64,000 nucleotides of DNA from Chondrus crispus. Lineage: Eukaryota; Rhodophyta; Florideophyceae; Gigartinales; Gigartinaceae. The notes under the pieces were generated by a model that was not told the origin of the DNA, made no database searches, and saw only the letters and a list, made by a program, of their open reading frames with translations. The position numbers and the translations under genes were made by a program. The stretch covers positions 62,001 through 126,000 of the forward strand of contig NW_005178993.1 of NCBI RefSeq assembly GCF_000350225.1, read 5' to 3'. How positions within the stretch are numbered: position 1 is the stretch's first letter; each line of letters begins with the position of its first letter. This document shows, in pieces, positions 35,910-48,527 of this stretch.

Positions 35910-36420
35910 AACGGGTCCTATAAGGTTGAGCTGATGGTGATCGGTACCTCTAAAAGTACCCGTGCCTTTCTAAAGAAGACAGAATTTGAACACGAGTTGA
36001 ACTATCACACGAACAGAAACAGATGCATGAAAATAGATGTTTTCATTAGCAGGCTACAGAATTTTGAGTCCCACATTTTGAGGACATCAGAGCGCAGAGC
36101 GCAGATTACGCGTTGTTGGCGAGCAAATGCAGAGGACCGTACAGTACCAAGGAAAGCACATGGCACTCCCTGGTCGGACTAGCTGACAGTCATCAGTCCG
36201 CTGGAAGGGAAATGGCGGCACGCTTTGAGGAGAACGTCATTCAAATTGTTGTTAGTTGTATATTTCCGGCGGCGTCCCTTGCGCACGACCGTTGGAGGTT
36301 TGGCTAAACGGCGAAACGAAACCGGGCACAGGGAGGTGAAAGCAGCAGTTGCACTTAAACCAGCGGCAGACGGCATCGTAGTGCCCTCCTTAGAGTTTTT
36401 CATCCCTTTCCATACACTTT

Positions 36421-37629
36421 TGTGGTATAACCACCCTCACACAGAACACACAGAATGAGGAGGGTTAGAGGTAAGGGAGCGCTCGCCGGTGAGATATCCA
36501 TGCAAGTGCCTTACCGTACGGAAAGAACTCGAAAAGGGGGAAGGCACACCCGGCCGGTGACGCTCAGACGGTCGGACGCGCTAGAGCCGGATGGCCAGTC
36601 ACGTGTTAGAAGTGTAGTACAATTCCGTACCACGACCGCCCCGGGGATATGATAACCGTGTGGGAAGGCGGGTGCTACTGTAGCGAGCGGGCGTACACGC
36701 GCCCGCCGCCGTTTACAGTAGTACCCAAGGATCCGACGTGGGACAGCCGGTAGCAGCGGGCGTGGCCACGTGTAACACGTGGCACAACCGTCGGCCGGGA
36801 TCATGGCCACGGGCACACGTGTATAATCCGTACGGTGGCTACCTAGTAAGTAGTAGTTAACGGCACAAATTAATTAATTGTGTACAGTAGCTGGTACACA
36901 GTAAGTGGCAGCTACTGTAGCGGGACAGGTGTCCTGGCGTCCCATTTAGGGGTTAGGACCGGGGACACCTGCCCGTCCCAGTAAAGAGGAGGCAGACTCG
37001 CCTCCCTTCCGTTTACGGCTAAGTGCAAACACCGTTCCGGTTTTCCTTTAGCTCGGGCTTCTAACCCGTGACCGGCCGTCCGGATCTAACACCACCGACC
37101 GGCTGCACGTCACCGTCCACGTGAGCTTCCCTCTTTTCGAGTCCATCCGTACGGTTTTTATCCGCGCGCGGGTAACCCAGCGTCGCGCGCTCCCTTACCT
37201 CTAACCCCCCTCGTTTCCGAGTGGTCGGGACGAAGGTAGTTATACCACAAGAAGCCCGAGCTAAAAGAGGAAACCCGGAACGGAAGTAGCTAATAGCCGT
37301 AGATGCAAGGGAGGCGAGTTTGCCTCTGGTTTACTGGAACGGGGCAGGTGCCAAGGTCTTAACATCTGAGAAGGACGCCCGGACACCTGTCCCGCTACCG
37401 TAGCTGTTACCTACTGTAGACCGGATACTGTACTGAATTGGTTAATTTGTGCCATAAACTACTAATTACTAAGTACCAAGCAGTTGGATCCTACAAGGGT
37501 GGCCAGCGGGTGCTACTGTACTCCGCCCCTGGCGCCCACCTGGAAATGGAACTCGTTACGGTCATGCCGAGCCTTCTGTACGCTGCGGCGGCGGCGGTGG
37601 CGCCGTCGCCCTAGTGCAATAGTACTACA
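36421..37629 (+). repeat. solo LTR of family B, interrupted by another LTR
   Basis: The left part is 36421-36612 and the right part 37255-37629. It starts TGTGGTATAACC and ends AGTACTACA. Flanking pentamers are ACTTT (36416-36420) and ACGTT (37630-37634), one mismatch, so it is older than its insert. Without the insert it is about 567 bp. Confidence 0.85.
36613..37249 (-). repeat. solo LTR of family B, inserted in reverse inside 36421-37629
   Basis: On the minus strand it starts TGTGGTATAAC at 37249 and ends TACTACA at 36613. It is flanked by an exact target duplication AGAAG (36608-36612 and 37250-37254). Its sequence is a diverged copy of the LTR that hosts it, which gives the region large inverted repeats. 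Confidence 0.92.
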
Positions 37630-37634
37630 ACGTT

Positions 37635-39409
37635 TTGCACTGCGTCGACAAGATGTCTGCAGCGTACTAGCTACAGAAACTGGGCGCTTTATGACTGAAC
37701 GCATTCTGAACAGACCTCCAGTTCTCAAAACCGTCCAATCCAATTGATCTTTTCTTCAGCCTCCCCCACCCCGTCCTGCAGTCCTCATAGCTTTTGTCCG
37801 ACAATATTCTCGACAACTGCAATGCGCATGGCACATCCTCCATCCTGTCAATAAGATGGAACCTTCGCATCGTGTTCTGATCTTTGAACTGTACTTGACT
37901 CATACGGCCACACTGATATAACTGCAGCGTTAAAGATCTGGTATATGAGGTTTTACATAAAGAGTGTAATTGGACAATCATGACGTCAGCGCACGAGACG
38001 TTCACCAAGTTAATGTGGTGACGGCGATGAAATGGTTTAAACATGCCCTGAAGAAGTTGCCTGAAACTGTAATTCAGAACTGTTGGAGGCATACATGTCT
38101 CCTTGGCAGGTCATCCGTCACATTACATGAAACGTTTTTGCGTCAAATAATGGACCATTTGGACGATTAAGTTGGGCACCTCGTATCCTGTTGTCTGTGA
38201 TTGAGTATTTTTGACTGGCGAAAACAGACAGTGAGGAGCACCGTGCTCAAGTTAAATGACGAAGACATTTGTGCCCGTGGTATTATCTGTTGAGAACAAT
38301 GAAGAAGGTGATATATGTGACGTTTCTGCCGCTCAGATCACGATTCCGTCCGTTAAGAAGCAGTTAACAGCTCTTACTTTGACGAAACAGATCGCTTACT
38401 CAGCCGGATATGATGTCCTTGAAACAGCTGCAGTCGCATGTACGGAAGGAGTCTGTAATGAGTACCTCAGTGCATAATTCTACAGTATATACATGTACTT
38501 GAGGTGCGAAAAGTCATTCAAGCATTGCCGTGTATCTGGAGGGATTTTTCATATGAGAATGGATACTGTACCAGGACCAAACCCACGACAAACCCCAGCA
38601 AAAACTTGAGATAGTTGCCCTTAGATTATCGTCATCCATTAGTCGGTATGTGCTCCACCTTTGCACGTGGAAACTAACCCTATCGAAGGTCGTTGTACCT
38701 CGGAGTGGAGGCGACTTATTTACTTCACATAAGAGGATGGGTGAAAAGATAAATATATGGGAAGGAGAGGCAATTCACTTACAATTTCTTTGCGCGTGTG
38801 AACCCCTTTCCCGTTCCCACCCAACAGCGTGCGTCGGGCCCTACTGTACAGCAAAAATTTCACATTTACGTTACAATTCCCACACGTGTATTTCGACCAA
38901 ATAAACCATTCAAGGAAATACCCTAAAACAGCCAAAGAGTCAATTTAGTTACCTACTGAAAAGATAGTCATTTTTGACATATCATAAATTGATACAGAAA
39001 ACACACAGTGACTGTAAACATGGTTGGCTTTTCGACACGTATCACGCAAATCGACCAAATACTGTCAATCACTGTACTTCGTGTCAATGTGCAAGCGCGG
39101 CATATGACGCGGAATTGCCCTGGTCATTTGAAGAAAGACCTAGGCACGTCGCAATGAATGCGGTAAGCGCTTTTCAAAAAGCCACAACCACCCGCCCTTT
39201 TCCCGCTGCTTTCCAAGATCTCTCTTCTTCCCACCCCGCACACCCTTGCTGGCTCTTCTCCAGCTCCCTCCAGCTCCCTCACTACAAGGTTTTGCTTCCC
39301 CCAGCCACTGTCCCGCCCCTCCCTCGACCACGGCGTCATCATCCACTCTCCTACTCCGCTCCGTTAGTGCTCCTCCACACCCTCTCTCAGTTCCTTTTCT
39401 GTCAATGTT
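37635..39409. other. no gene recognised
   Basis: Ordinary AT-richer sequence. A 141-codon minus frame at 37667-38092 has no motif I know and may be chance. The stretch 39180-39480 is C/T-rich and may be the promoter or leader of the Harbinger relic that follows. Confidence 0.45.
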
Positions 39410-40660
39410 TTGCTCCCATGCTTCCTCCCTGCGCCCTTCTCACGCTGTTCTTCAGTAAAAAGCCACTTTCATTGTCACCACCACCGCCAGGTGGCATCCT
39501 TCTCTTCGCACGAAGCAGCACAGGCTCCGCAACTCCTCTCTTCATCAGCTATTGATCGCCGAAACGACCTGGAACAGTTCGAAACTGAATGCCCAGGGGA
39601 TAGCGGCGACGACAAAGGCACAGACGCTCCCATTTTCGATCAATTCTACGATCAGGGCGGAGCGAAATCAATTGTGGAAATGACGAATTCCAACGCGGCT
39701 CAATTCATCGGAATTTTGGCCGGGTTCGAAAGTTTGATACTAGAGAACTACAAAGTATGGCGGGGTCACAAGTGCGCACATAAGCCGGAAGTTGTTCTGT
39801 TAATGGTTTTGGCAGTTTTGAAACACGGCGGTACATGGGACTTTCTGGCACGGATGTTTAGCCAGAAGACGTCTGCATTTGTGCGTATGGTTCTTCGTTT
39901 CATACAGCTTTAGTGGGAAGGTGTCTATGAGCACTGTCTCAAACCACACGAAACGGTGGGTCATGAAGGATCTGCAAGCCAATGGTCATGTGTTTAAAAA
40001 ATGCCTGACCTAATGGCACGAAATGCAACCGATGTTGCATCCCAACCCTCGTTCAGACAGTCCGGAATCATCGAAGAAGGGAAACGATATTACAGTGGCA
40101 AAAATGAATTGTATGGATGCAAGGTTGAAATTTCAGTTACACCGAATGGTTTTGCAGTTGGCTCGGGCAGTATTGGCGGATAAAGAGTATCAAGGCGCTG
40201 GGGAGATTTGTCGCATAATTCACCCCAATCGCAAAGCGCAGGGCTCTTTTTGGTCACCTGCCGATGTCTCGGTCGACAAGTTCATTTCAAGTGACACCAT
40301 CCTGGTCGAAAAACGTTCAGGCGTTAACGTGGGTTGTGAACTGTGCTGGGTCTAAGTGGAAGTGGTCGGAATCAAACTATGACTCTGTATTTCGCCTATG
40401 TTTGGGCCTTACAACTTTCCATATACGATGGAAGCCGCTCCGAGACGAAGACATGGACCTCTACCAGCAGCTAACAAGTTGATCGTATCATATTGGAAAT
40501 TCCCAGCTGGACCGACGTCGACGCATTCAGAAGCGCTATCGCCGGAGGCGAGCAGAACTTTTGCAGCGCCAATTCCTTGCAGGGGGTTGCGGTAAATTTG
40601 ATATCTCTGTGCTTCAAAAATTTCAGGAAGAACAATGTTCAGTAGCACGGCAATTATTTA
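39410..40660 (+). pseudogene. Harbinger-like (DDE_4) transposase, decayed copy
   Basis: It aligns in order with the intact transposase at 59365-60735: APIFDQFYDQGGAKSIVEMTN, VLAVLKHGGTWDFLARMF, NATDVASQPSF (first Asp), YYSGKNELYGCKVE, LADKEYQGA (second Asp), SSDTILVE (Glu), then SKWKWSESNYDSVFRLCLGL. The pieces lie in at least three frames and a block after about 39910 is missing or scrambled. It cannot encode a working protein. Confidence 0.8.
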
Positions 40661-40709
40661 TTTGACTTCAAAGCTGCTCGCGTTGCGATGTGCGACGCTA
40701 TTTGTAAGA

Positions 40710-41156
40710 CTATACGATCTCGAATTCATCTGAATTGCGAGTAATAGCATAGCTATCGACCATGGATTTAAGGTCTAAGTAAAGCATACGTGTGCCCCAT
40801 TTCCTCCAATCCAAGTTGTATTTACGGTTGATGTCTGCTTGCACAGAAAACGGCAGCGGAATGCGAGCAACAAATTCAACACTGCCAGTCGTGGATCCAC
40901 GCAGCTGCTTTAAAGCGTTCCCAAAGGCAGCAATCCTGGGGTGGTAGGTTTGAAAATAGTTTGCCTCCGACTTCAACCACTTCCGATGTAGAACCTCCAT
41001 GTCGACGAGCGCACAGGGCCACAAAACGTTTGGTTCAATGCTCTCATCGCTATCCCCAATACGTAAAGAGAAACCGCCACTGTCAATTCCACTTGGAAGT
41101 ACAATTGCGGCTGAGATTCGCTCTTTCATAGTTTTAGGCTCAGTCCAAACCGACAA
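40710..41156 (-). CDS. ORF of unknown function (148 aa)
   Basis: An open frame lies convergent to the Harbinger relic, about 50 bases away. It has a mixed, protein-like composition with several Trp and Tyr but no motif I recognise. Harbinger elements often carry a second (Myb-like) gene, but I see no Myb repeat here. It may be a piece of a longer decayed gene. Confidence 0.3.
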   Translation of the reverse strand: MSVWTEPKTMKERISAAIVLPSGIDSGGFSLRIGDSDESIEPNVLWPCALVDMEVLHRKWLKSEANYFQTYHPRIAAFGNALKQLRGSTTGSVEFVARIPLPFSVQADINRKYNLDWRKWGTRMLYLDLKSMVDSYAITRNSDEFEIV

Positions 41157-42397
41157 CAGATAAAGTGGTTTAAAGCTTCTAGCATGATTGAAAGTTCAGA
41201 CCCAACACGACAATATCATCATCACGATTCTTGTAGTACCTAACAGAGATTTCCCACCCATATTATTAGATCATGGCCCGTCAAAGAGGCTTTGTGCCAT
41301 CAATACCGTGCTACGAGCGAACATCTGAGTACGTTCTGAAAGGCGAACGTCCGTAAGCGTTCGCAAATATTTTTGCGGGCTTACGTTAGTTTTTACTTTA
41401 AAACACGTGTTATAATCCAAAAACTAATGTAAGCTCTTACCCCATTGCACGGTGCGGTGTAAGTTTAACTACAAATACGATTTTGCCGCTTCAAATGTAA
41501 GTCAAAATAACTGGATGCTAATTATGAAAGAAGAGAATCTACAGCTATGTGGTTGCTCAAATATAATATTTTCTACTACAAATACGAGCTGAGAATCTCC
41601 ATTTCCGAACTGTCACGATATTTCGCACAAGCACATCGCCATGATTTTAATGTTCTCTATGTCTGCCCACGTTTTGTGACTTGAAAGAAATATTAAATAT
41701 GCTTTCGCTTTGAACTGCCCGGAATAAAGTTTCACGTACTGTTTCTGTATCACGAAGCCCGTATTAGCAGTGAACCGAGTTCAATTCAACATGGAATACC
41801 ACAACACGTACTTGGTAATTAAATGTACATTTACAGAAGCGATGTGAGGATAAAGTATAGATAGAACGTGGCTGTCAGCACTTATCATAGAAAGGATACA
41901 TTCTCTAAGCGGCATCGAGAAAGGATGTACGTGATGACCATTCTTGTATAAACGAATACAGGCCTAGGGCTTCGCTATTGAGACAATTTAGCATCACAAG
42001 CAGAAATGCGGTTGTCAACGGAACTATTTTACGTTTGTGCGAAACCCCAATTGAGGGGAACTGTTACAGGATGCATTGCTTGGATTTAATTTTGCCTACA
42101 GTTTACAGTGCGGCAGCGTGGATAAGTGGCGCCACAACTTTTCAGCAACGAGCCCACCCGTTAGTACGGGCGGGAAATTGTGTGTGCAGGAACGTGCTTT
42201 CGCGTGAAGGTCGAGTGGGCGTGGAGTCCGATGGCTCTTGAATTGGCAGTTCGTGGAGCGAGGTATGACGGTGTCAGTATGGCGAAGGGTCGTGAGAAGG
42301 GACTCAATTGTGAGCGCTGCGTCGATGGGAGTTCGACTGGGGGATTATATGGGAAAGAAAAGGAAAGAAGGATAAGCGACCGGGGCGCGGGGGGACT
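41157..42397. other. no gene recognised
   Basis: AT-rich sequence up to the left end of the CACTA element. An inverted repeat with 15-bp arms (one mismatch) lies at 41380-41394 and 41419-41433. Confidence 0.5.
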
Positions 42398-42922
42398 GAC
42401 CGCTAGTAAACAAGAATGCACATTATCGGAAGATGTCCGGAGTACATTCGTGGAGGGTGTGAAGGAGGACGTTTGGAGGGGTTCAAGGAAAACCGGAAGT
42501 TGATCGGAGAGCTACAGTACATATAAAAACTATCCTCCATACATGCTCCGGACAACTGTAAGGCGTACTCAACAACCTCCGGAGAACGGTCAATCTGACC
42601 CCTTGCAAGTTACAGTTTGTGCATTTTTGGATTGATCAAAAATCTTAAAAATTTTGGAAAACAGAGCGATTTGATTGGCCTTCATTCTCACCGAAACGTG
42701 TACAGTTGCACGTGATGAGCCCAGCGCCTCACCGTGGCCGTGATTCTCTAGCTCGTTTACGTGACAGTCATTGGAAAGAGCTACTATCTGAGAAATCATG
42801 TCACGATATGACATCGCGCTTATACGCTATATCATACCTAGCGTTGAAAACCGGAATGCTATCATTGTTTACAGCACATTGCATTACATGATGCAAATAT
42901 GTACTGTGCGCTCTTTCTACGG

Positions 42923-45900
42923 CTAGTGTATTCGCATGTGTGTACATGAATGCATTGTACAGTACACGCTATGCTCGACCTCGGAGCAGTCGATCAATAC
43001 CGTCTGGACCCAGTTTCCTCGTGACAAGGAGCCCGTTAGATGCACGTGACGGGTCCACAAAATAGGTTCTTCTTCCAGACGCACCAGATACTTTGTGTTC
43101 AAACACCCCAATCGAATTAAAGTATACTGAAGGGTCCTCAATTGTCTACCCAGAAAACGCTCGTTCTGCAGCACATGGTCGGAAACCCTCTCCGAAGCCA
43201 TTAACTTCCATCTTATCGGACCAGTCTGCCAAGAGCAGCACTCGCTCTTCAGCACCAGAGTTGAACTGAAATTCATAAGCGAGCACCTTAAGAATCCGAC
43301 CATAATACACATCCCTCTTATTGGAGAGTTCTCCCGACCGAAACTCCCCGGCAAAGAACCAATCAGCCCTTGACAATTGCTGCCTGTGTCGTCTTGCTCT
43401 GCAAGCCCCGATTACGGCTGAGTCATTACCACAGGGAAGTCTAACCCTCCCAAAGCATCATATTCTGTTATTCTGGACTGCCTGTTTCGCAGCAGACTCC
43501 TGTAGGCCTTCCGACTTCTGCAAGTACTCTCCTAAAAGCGAACGTGTGTGGATATCTTTGTGGATTTCATCATTGAATGATTCCTCGTCTCAAGGGAAAG
43601 AGGAACCCGAGTTGGCGGTTCGGGAACACTGTCCGTTCGAGACACAAAATCATCGTTAAAGAAGAGTTTCACTGTTTCTGCGAACTCCGCGTTCTCATGA
43701 AGAGACTCAGCGGCAAGACGGGTTGCGTGGAGTCTCTCTTTGGACTCCCCAATGAATCGCTCCATCCAAAACTGATTACAGTAAACCAAAGGTCCACACC
43801 GCTCCACAGTAGTCTTCAGATGCAGTACGGAATGCATCATGTACTTGCACAACCCCACTCTATCCTCCTGATAGCGAAAGAAATGTTTCTCGTACAGAGT
43901 ATAGAAACTGTTGGCGCACTTGCCGAGCTCCTCGAGATCCTGTTTTGTAAGCGCCGGACGACGACAAAGTTCATTGAGCCTGGAAAAGCACGTAATGCAG
44001 CGCAAGTACTTATCAGGAATGTGACCCTCAAAGAGAATGACTGCAAAGCATTGAAAGAAGTCAATGCATTCAGATGCCTTCCAACTAGAAGGCAGCTCAC
44101 AACTGCGAGGTACTCTGTCAAAAAGTAAGAGTGGTGTACCTCTGCCAATGAGCTTGATTTCTGCGTTGATCGCTTTCCATTGGAAATCATTCATAACAAA
44201 GTCGTCAGGCGACAGATTGCTTAGATGGTGATTCGTTCCCTTCAAAAGATCCAACAGATCCTTGGATATGTTCATAAAGATATGCATAGTGTCATGTGGG
44301 AAAGATGCAAAGGGGACAAGAGTGGGAATCTTGAAAACATCGGTACGCTTTTGTATGCCTGAGTCACGCCGGATAATTGCCATCTCAGTTACCCCAGTGC
44401 AACTTTCCAGCTGCTGCAAAATCTGTTCTGTACGTCGAGGAGTCCTCATCGGAAGTTTGTTGAGGCTATACAACCTTATCCATTTCGGTCGACGTTCACG
44501 ACTCGTTGGTAGAATCTTTATCTTTGACGGAAAATAGTGCCTCTTTGATTGGATTCTTCTGTATCCGCTGACGTGGCAATCACGACATGAACATTTAGCG
44601 CTGGGTCCCATGGTACCGGATATCTTCTGGATTGCAGGTGAATCACCTGTGAAGAAGATCGGATGCATCCTCACCGAGTGCTCGCTGTCATCGTAAAACT
44701 TCAACTTCGTCCCTCCGTCATGATTGATGGTCAGTACTTCTTCAACGAAGGGTTTTAGAAAGTATCGACACGTACTGGCTCCGTGGGACCCTTGAAAAAT
44801 CCTAAAGGAACAAGACTTCTGAACAGAAACCGGTGATTGGGATGAAGATTATGGATCATTGCCACGATTGGCCAGCAGGGGTAGCTCTTGTTGTCGAACG
44901 TTTGGAATCCATCAGTCGAGATGGATACGAAAATGTCCCGCTGAACAGCAATCTCTCCACCATAACAATCCAAAATTTCTTTGTTGAGCGATCCATCAAC
45001 GAAGTCTTCAAAATATGCACCATTCGAGTACTCGCTGGGTGATTCCTCGCGAGACCTGCACAGAGAATCTCGATAATCGTAGAGCTCATTGAAACTTTTC
45101 TCGTTCGCGACCCAGGCCCGAATTCGTGGAAGAAGCGAGATATACTCAAAAGCGCTCCTAGTAAGTTTCGTTTTCTTTTCGAGGCATACCTCACATTCGA
45201 GGTCAGGATCTTGGTCAGTACTGTCGCTGGCCTGATTCTCATATTCATTTGCTACAGATTTGTTGAGTAGCATATGGCCGCGACAGCATTCGTAGGAAAT
45301 GGGGTACAGCTCAGTGTACTTCTCAAGATTTCGCTTGACAGTGACGGCAGTTATGTCGGCTTCAAGCAATTCAAGAATACGGCTCATCAATGTTTGCTTG
45401 ACGCCGAAGTCTACGAACATCTGGATCCATTGCTTTTCCCTTGGCGCCCAGACGTCGAACTTCGCACGCACGTCAGGTCTCCATCTATGAGTGGGGATAG
45501 ATTTCAACATCAGTTCCTTCAACTGTCCATCAGTAACCATAGCTGTAGTCTCACTCGATCGCATGATTGGCGAGTCAGAATTGAGCAATGTGTCACGATC
45601 GCGGCATCCTACCTCTGTGCAAAGAATAGATTGATTTTCGGCATGACTATAACCTTCCGGTTGGTCATCTTCAATTTCGTGCTGGTCGTCAGGGACAGTT
45701 GCAGATTCAGTATCATCGCACAATACCCATTCCTCTTGACCAAAAGCAATTGCAAGAGGACAGGAATTTTCTGGTTGAGTGCGTAGAGCGGCCATGGAGC
45801 GCGCATCTGAACTGCATGACACTCGAAAACATGACACATCTCCATGAGAGCACATACCTTCATCTTCTTGGGACCGATTTTGGTTGGTCGGCGGTATCAG

Positions 45901-46392
45901 GCTGTTTCCGATAACAATTGAGTTCGTACTTTCACCACCAATGTTCTCTACAGAAATTTTCATTACATCATTTCTATTTGCTCCGGTGGATGGGGATTGC
46001 GGATCTGAAGCATGGCAATTCATTTCAGACTGGCGCGTTCCAGCGGTCGCTGAAAAAGCCGATCCTGGGTGAGTAGGAAAAATGGGCAGAAGAGTCTCCT
46101 CCCCCCGCCGAAGAAGTGTGAAAATTCTGTATTTTTCTGGCGATGCATCCTCGGAGTACCGAGGTTCACCAGAAAGGGGCGGCAATCTGATTGATCTTCT
46201 TCTCATATTGGCGTCTCGTCGATGGCACTTCATTGTGCTCTCACTTACAGGCTTTCCTACCGGTCGACAGCGGCACCGATACATTGCCAGACAAATCCGC
46301 TTTGGTCGCATTGTGAGGCTTAGTGAAGCTGTAGTTAGTCGCAAAGAGGTTAACGCACAGATGATGAACAGCTGATCCCGTTCAATGAGCAT
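42923..46392 (-). pseudogene. CACTA transposase (Tnp2/Transposase_21-like), frameshifted
   Basis: The N-terminal 545 codons (46392-44755) include ISTDGFQTF, WPIVAMIHNL and LVPLGFFKGP, the pattern of Tnp2 transposases. A one-base shift near 44750 moves to the frame of 44704-43532, with YFLKPFVEEVL, IFFTGDSPAIQKISG, a Cys cluster (CSCRDCHVSG) and, later, MHSVLHLK and FWMERFIGESK, also typical of this family. The C-terminal part (43440-42923, FRSGELSN..YYGRI) is in further frames. The N-terminal 250 residues are Ser/Glu-rich and unconserved. Few lesions suggest a fairly recent loss of function. Confidence 0.8.
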
Positions 46393-46656
46393 ATTGATAT
46401 CAAAATATTTCTTAGACTTACAATGTGATCATCTTATATTACGCAATATAAATGGCTTAATAAAGAGTGTCATATAAAAACTTTTCGAAGCAGATTTCGT
46501 TTTGGTTAGATCGACCTAAGATCTTGCGTTTCGAACATATGATATATTCCACTTACGTTCAGAACGAACCTTAGGTTCATAGAACGTTAAATCGCATTGT
46601 CCTGCAAGATCAAATTCTTCTTTTCATCTAGATTTCTTCCTACTCCTTCCATAAAA

Positions 46657-47706
46657 ATGACGCCGAAACCCATCCCTGAGAAGCTTTTCAAACGCCAGTT
46701 CACGAAGAAAGATGCAAAAAACCCTACTGCCCCTCGTGGAAAATGTGTTTACCGTACTTTCAACGTTACCGTGGAGCTAGGGAGGCACATCAGAAAGGAA
46801 AACGACAAGCACCCAAACGATCAGGATATGCATTACTTCTGGTTTGATGATCACCTTGCCGATGAGGAACGCAACAAACGCTAGAAGAATATCATAGAAG
46901 ACGTTCTCCGCACACAGCTCGGGTCCATCTATGGCAGTATGACTTACTCACAGTGTCAACATCATATCCGACAGAAAATGGAATGTGCCATTCAAATACT
47001 CGCCAAGCATGCGCAACTCAGGCCGTACACGCAGACGGATAGAAACAATGCCCTACGAAAGCTCGTCATGCAGAAGATGGAGACGAAACATCGCACTCAT
47101 CGTGAGAAAATGAAGAAAGAGGCACAGACGGCAAGTGCAGCGGCATCCAGAGTTGTTGGGAATCCCCCAGCAGAAGAACAAGACAATGGAAGGAAGGATG
47201 TGGCAAATGGTAAATCATCTAATTTCAAGAACTCGACGACGGCGAATGCCGAGAGTACGATACAGGGAGAACCACAGATGCGTTCGGACAGTGAGCGCGA
47301 GGGCCATCGTATGGTTGAATCATTGGCATTACCTGGCACTGGAGAAGACTCTGACAATCAGCCGACAACCATGGTTGATATTTCTGTAAGCACCGCTAAA
47401 GACACTGCATCACTTAGATCCATTCACACGAGCAAAGCTGTTTCTGCATCGCTCCCTTCTCGTTCAGATGTAGAAGTAATCGATGAACACGAAGTTCTTA
47501 CTGCAATCCCGAATGAGCTCGTCGAGATTGAGAAGCAGATGAAAGCACTGCGCAAAGCGAAACGTCGTATTGAACAAAAGGAAGCTTCGTCTAAACCACA
47601 GACCTCTCGTCCGGCTGGCCCCTCTGGAAACCGGAAGATGAGCTCGAGCAAGCGTCGTAAGAATCTAGGTCCTCGACGCAAAAACTCATGGCTGATCACT
47701 GAATAA
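46657..47706 (+). pseudogene. divergent companion gene of the CACTA element, one in-frame TAG
   Basis: It starts at ATG 46657, 265 bases from the transposase start on the other strand, so the two could share a promoter region. The frame has a single TAG at 46882-46884 and is otherwise open to TAA at 47704. The first 75 residues hold a Lys-rich segment and HYFWFDDHLADEE; the rest has a Gln/Arg/Lys-rich helix (about 47000-47130), a Ser/Thr-rich middle, a possible coiled coil (ELVEIEKQMKALRKAKRRIE) and a basic C-terminus. It occupies the place of the second gene of CACTA elements (TnpA-like DNA-binding proteins), but I see no clear homology. Confidence 0.6.
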
Positions 47707-48018
47707 TTCGAACTTGCGGAACTCGATTAATGCACGCGCAGGAGGAGACTTGCAAATAGTTGGTCGTCCTGCAGTACCGTAAAAGTTGTAGAAAATGTGC
47801 GGTTCTGGATTTTGTTTATCGCCGGCGAGAGATCAGCCTGTTTTGTTCACTTTTGATCACGTCTGAATTTGTGACTGTAACTTGAAGGCGAGGAATACAG
47901 CATGTGACGCATCATAGATGATGACGATGCATGGAAAATTTGAAATATTTCCATGCTTTGGTGTCCTTGATTGGGTAGATACAAATCCGTATCTACACCG
48001 TGACACAACAATTGGCAA

Positions 48019-48527
48019 TTAAAATTTTCTTTTAGGGAGGTGGACGACCTTGCCGTAGACGAGGCCGGCCAGCTCGATGGCGTGACGCGGGGCAACGACC
48101 AGGACGACGTGTTTGGTGTAGCCCGTGTAGAGCTTGTCGGGCTCGAAGCGCTCGCCGTCGGGAGTGAAGATGTCGGCCGCGTCGACGAGGGACCAGTCGA
48201 TGGTACGCGGGCGGGGCGGAGCGCCGGGGTGGGCCGGCGCGGCGGCTTGCGTGGTGGAGGAGGAGGAGTAGGGGGCGGCCGGGCTGGTGTCGAGCGCGGG
48301 GTCGAGGGAAGGGAACATGTACGAGTTGAAGTCGTTGACGAGGGCCGAGGGAGCGGGGGGGCCGGGCAGATGGAGTTGCCGCCGTAGTCGAAGTCGAACT
48401 CGTAGGTTGGGAGGTGGGCGAACGGGCCGAGGGCGGAGGAGAAGGGAGCTGCTGCTACTGGAAACGGCACCAGCAGCATACAGTACTCATGTCGCACAGC
48501 AGGAGTCTTTGTCCGCGTGACGCCCAT
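48019..48527 (-). pseudogene. GC-rich gene fragment inside the CACTA element
   Basis: Between AT-rich flanks, about 48035-48470 is strongly GC-rich. On the minus strand it encodes a coherent segment: YEFDFDYGGNSICPAP, a shift at a C7 run near 48362, then VNDFNSYMFPSLDPALD, a Ser/Ala/Pro-rich linker, and TIDWSLVDAADIFTPDG followed by KHVVLVVAPRHAIELAGL, ending at a stop after PKRKF. The composition and the abrupt limits suggest a host gene piece picked up by the transposon. I do not recognise the parent gene. Confidence 0.5.

Noticed and set aside
43577..45914. Plus-strand ORFs of up to 183 codons
   Set aside because: They mirror the CACTA transposase, which has the conserved motifs on the minus strand.
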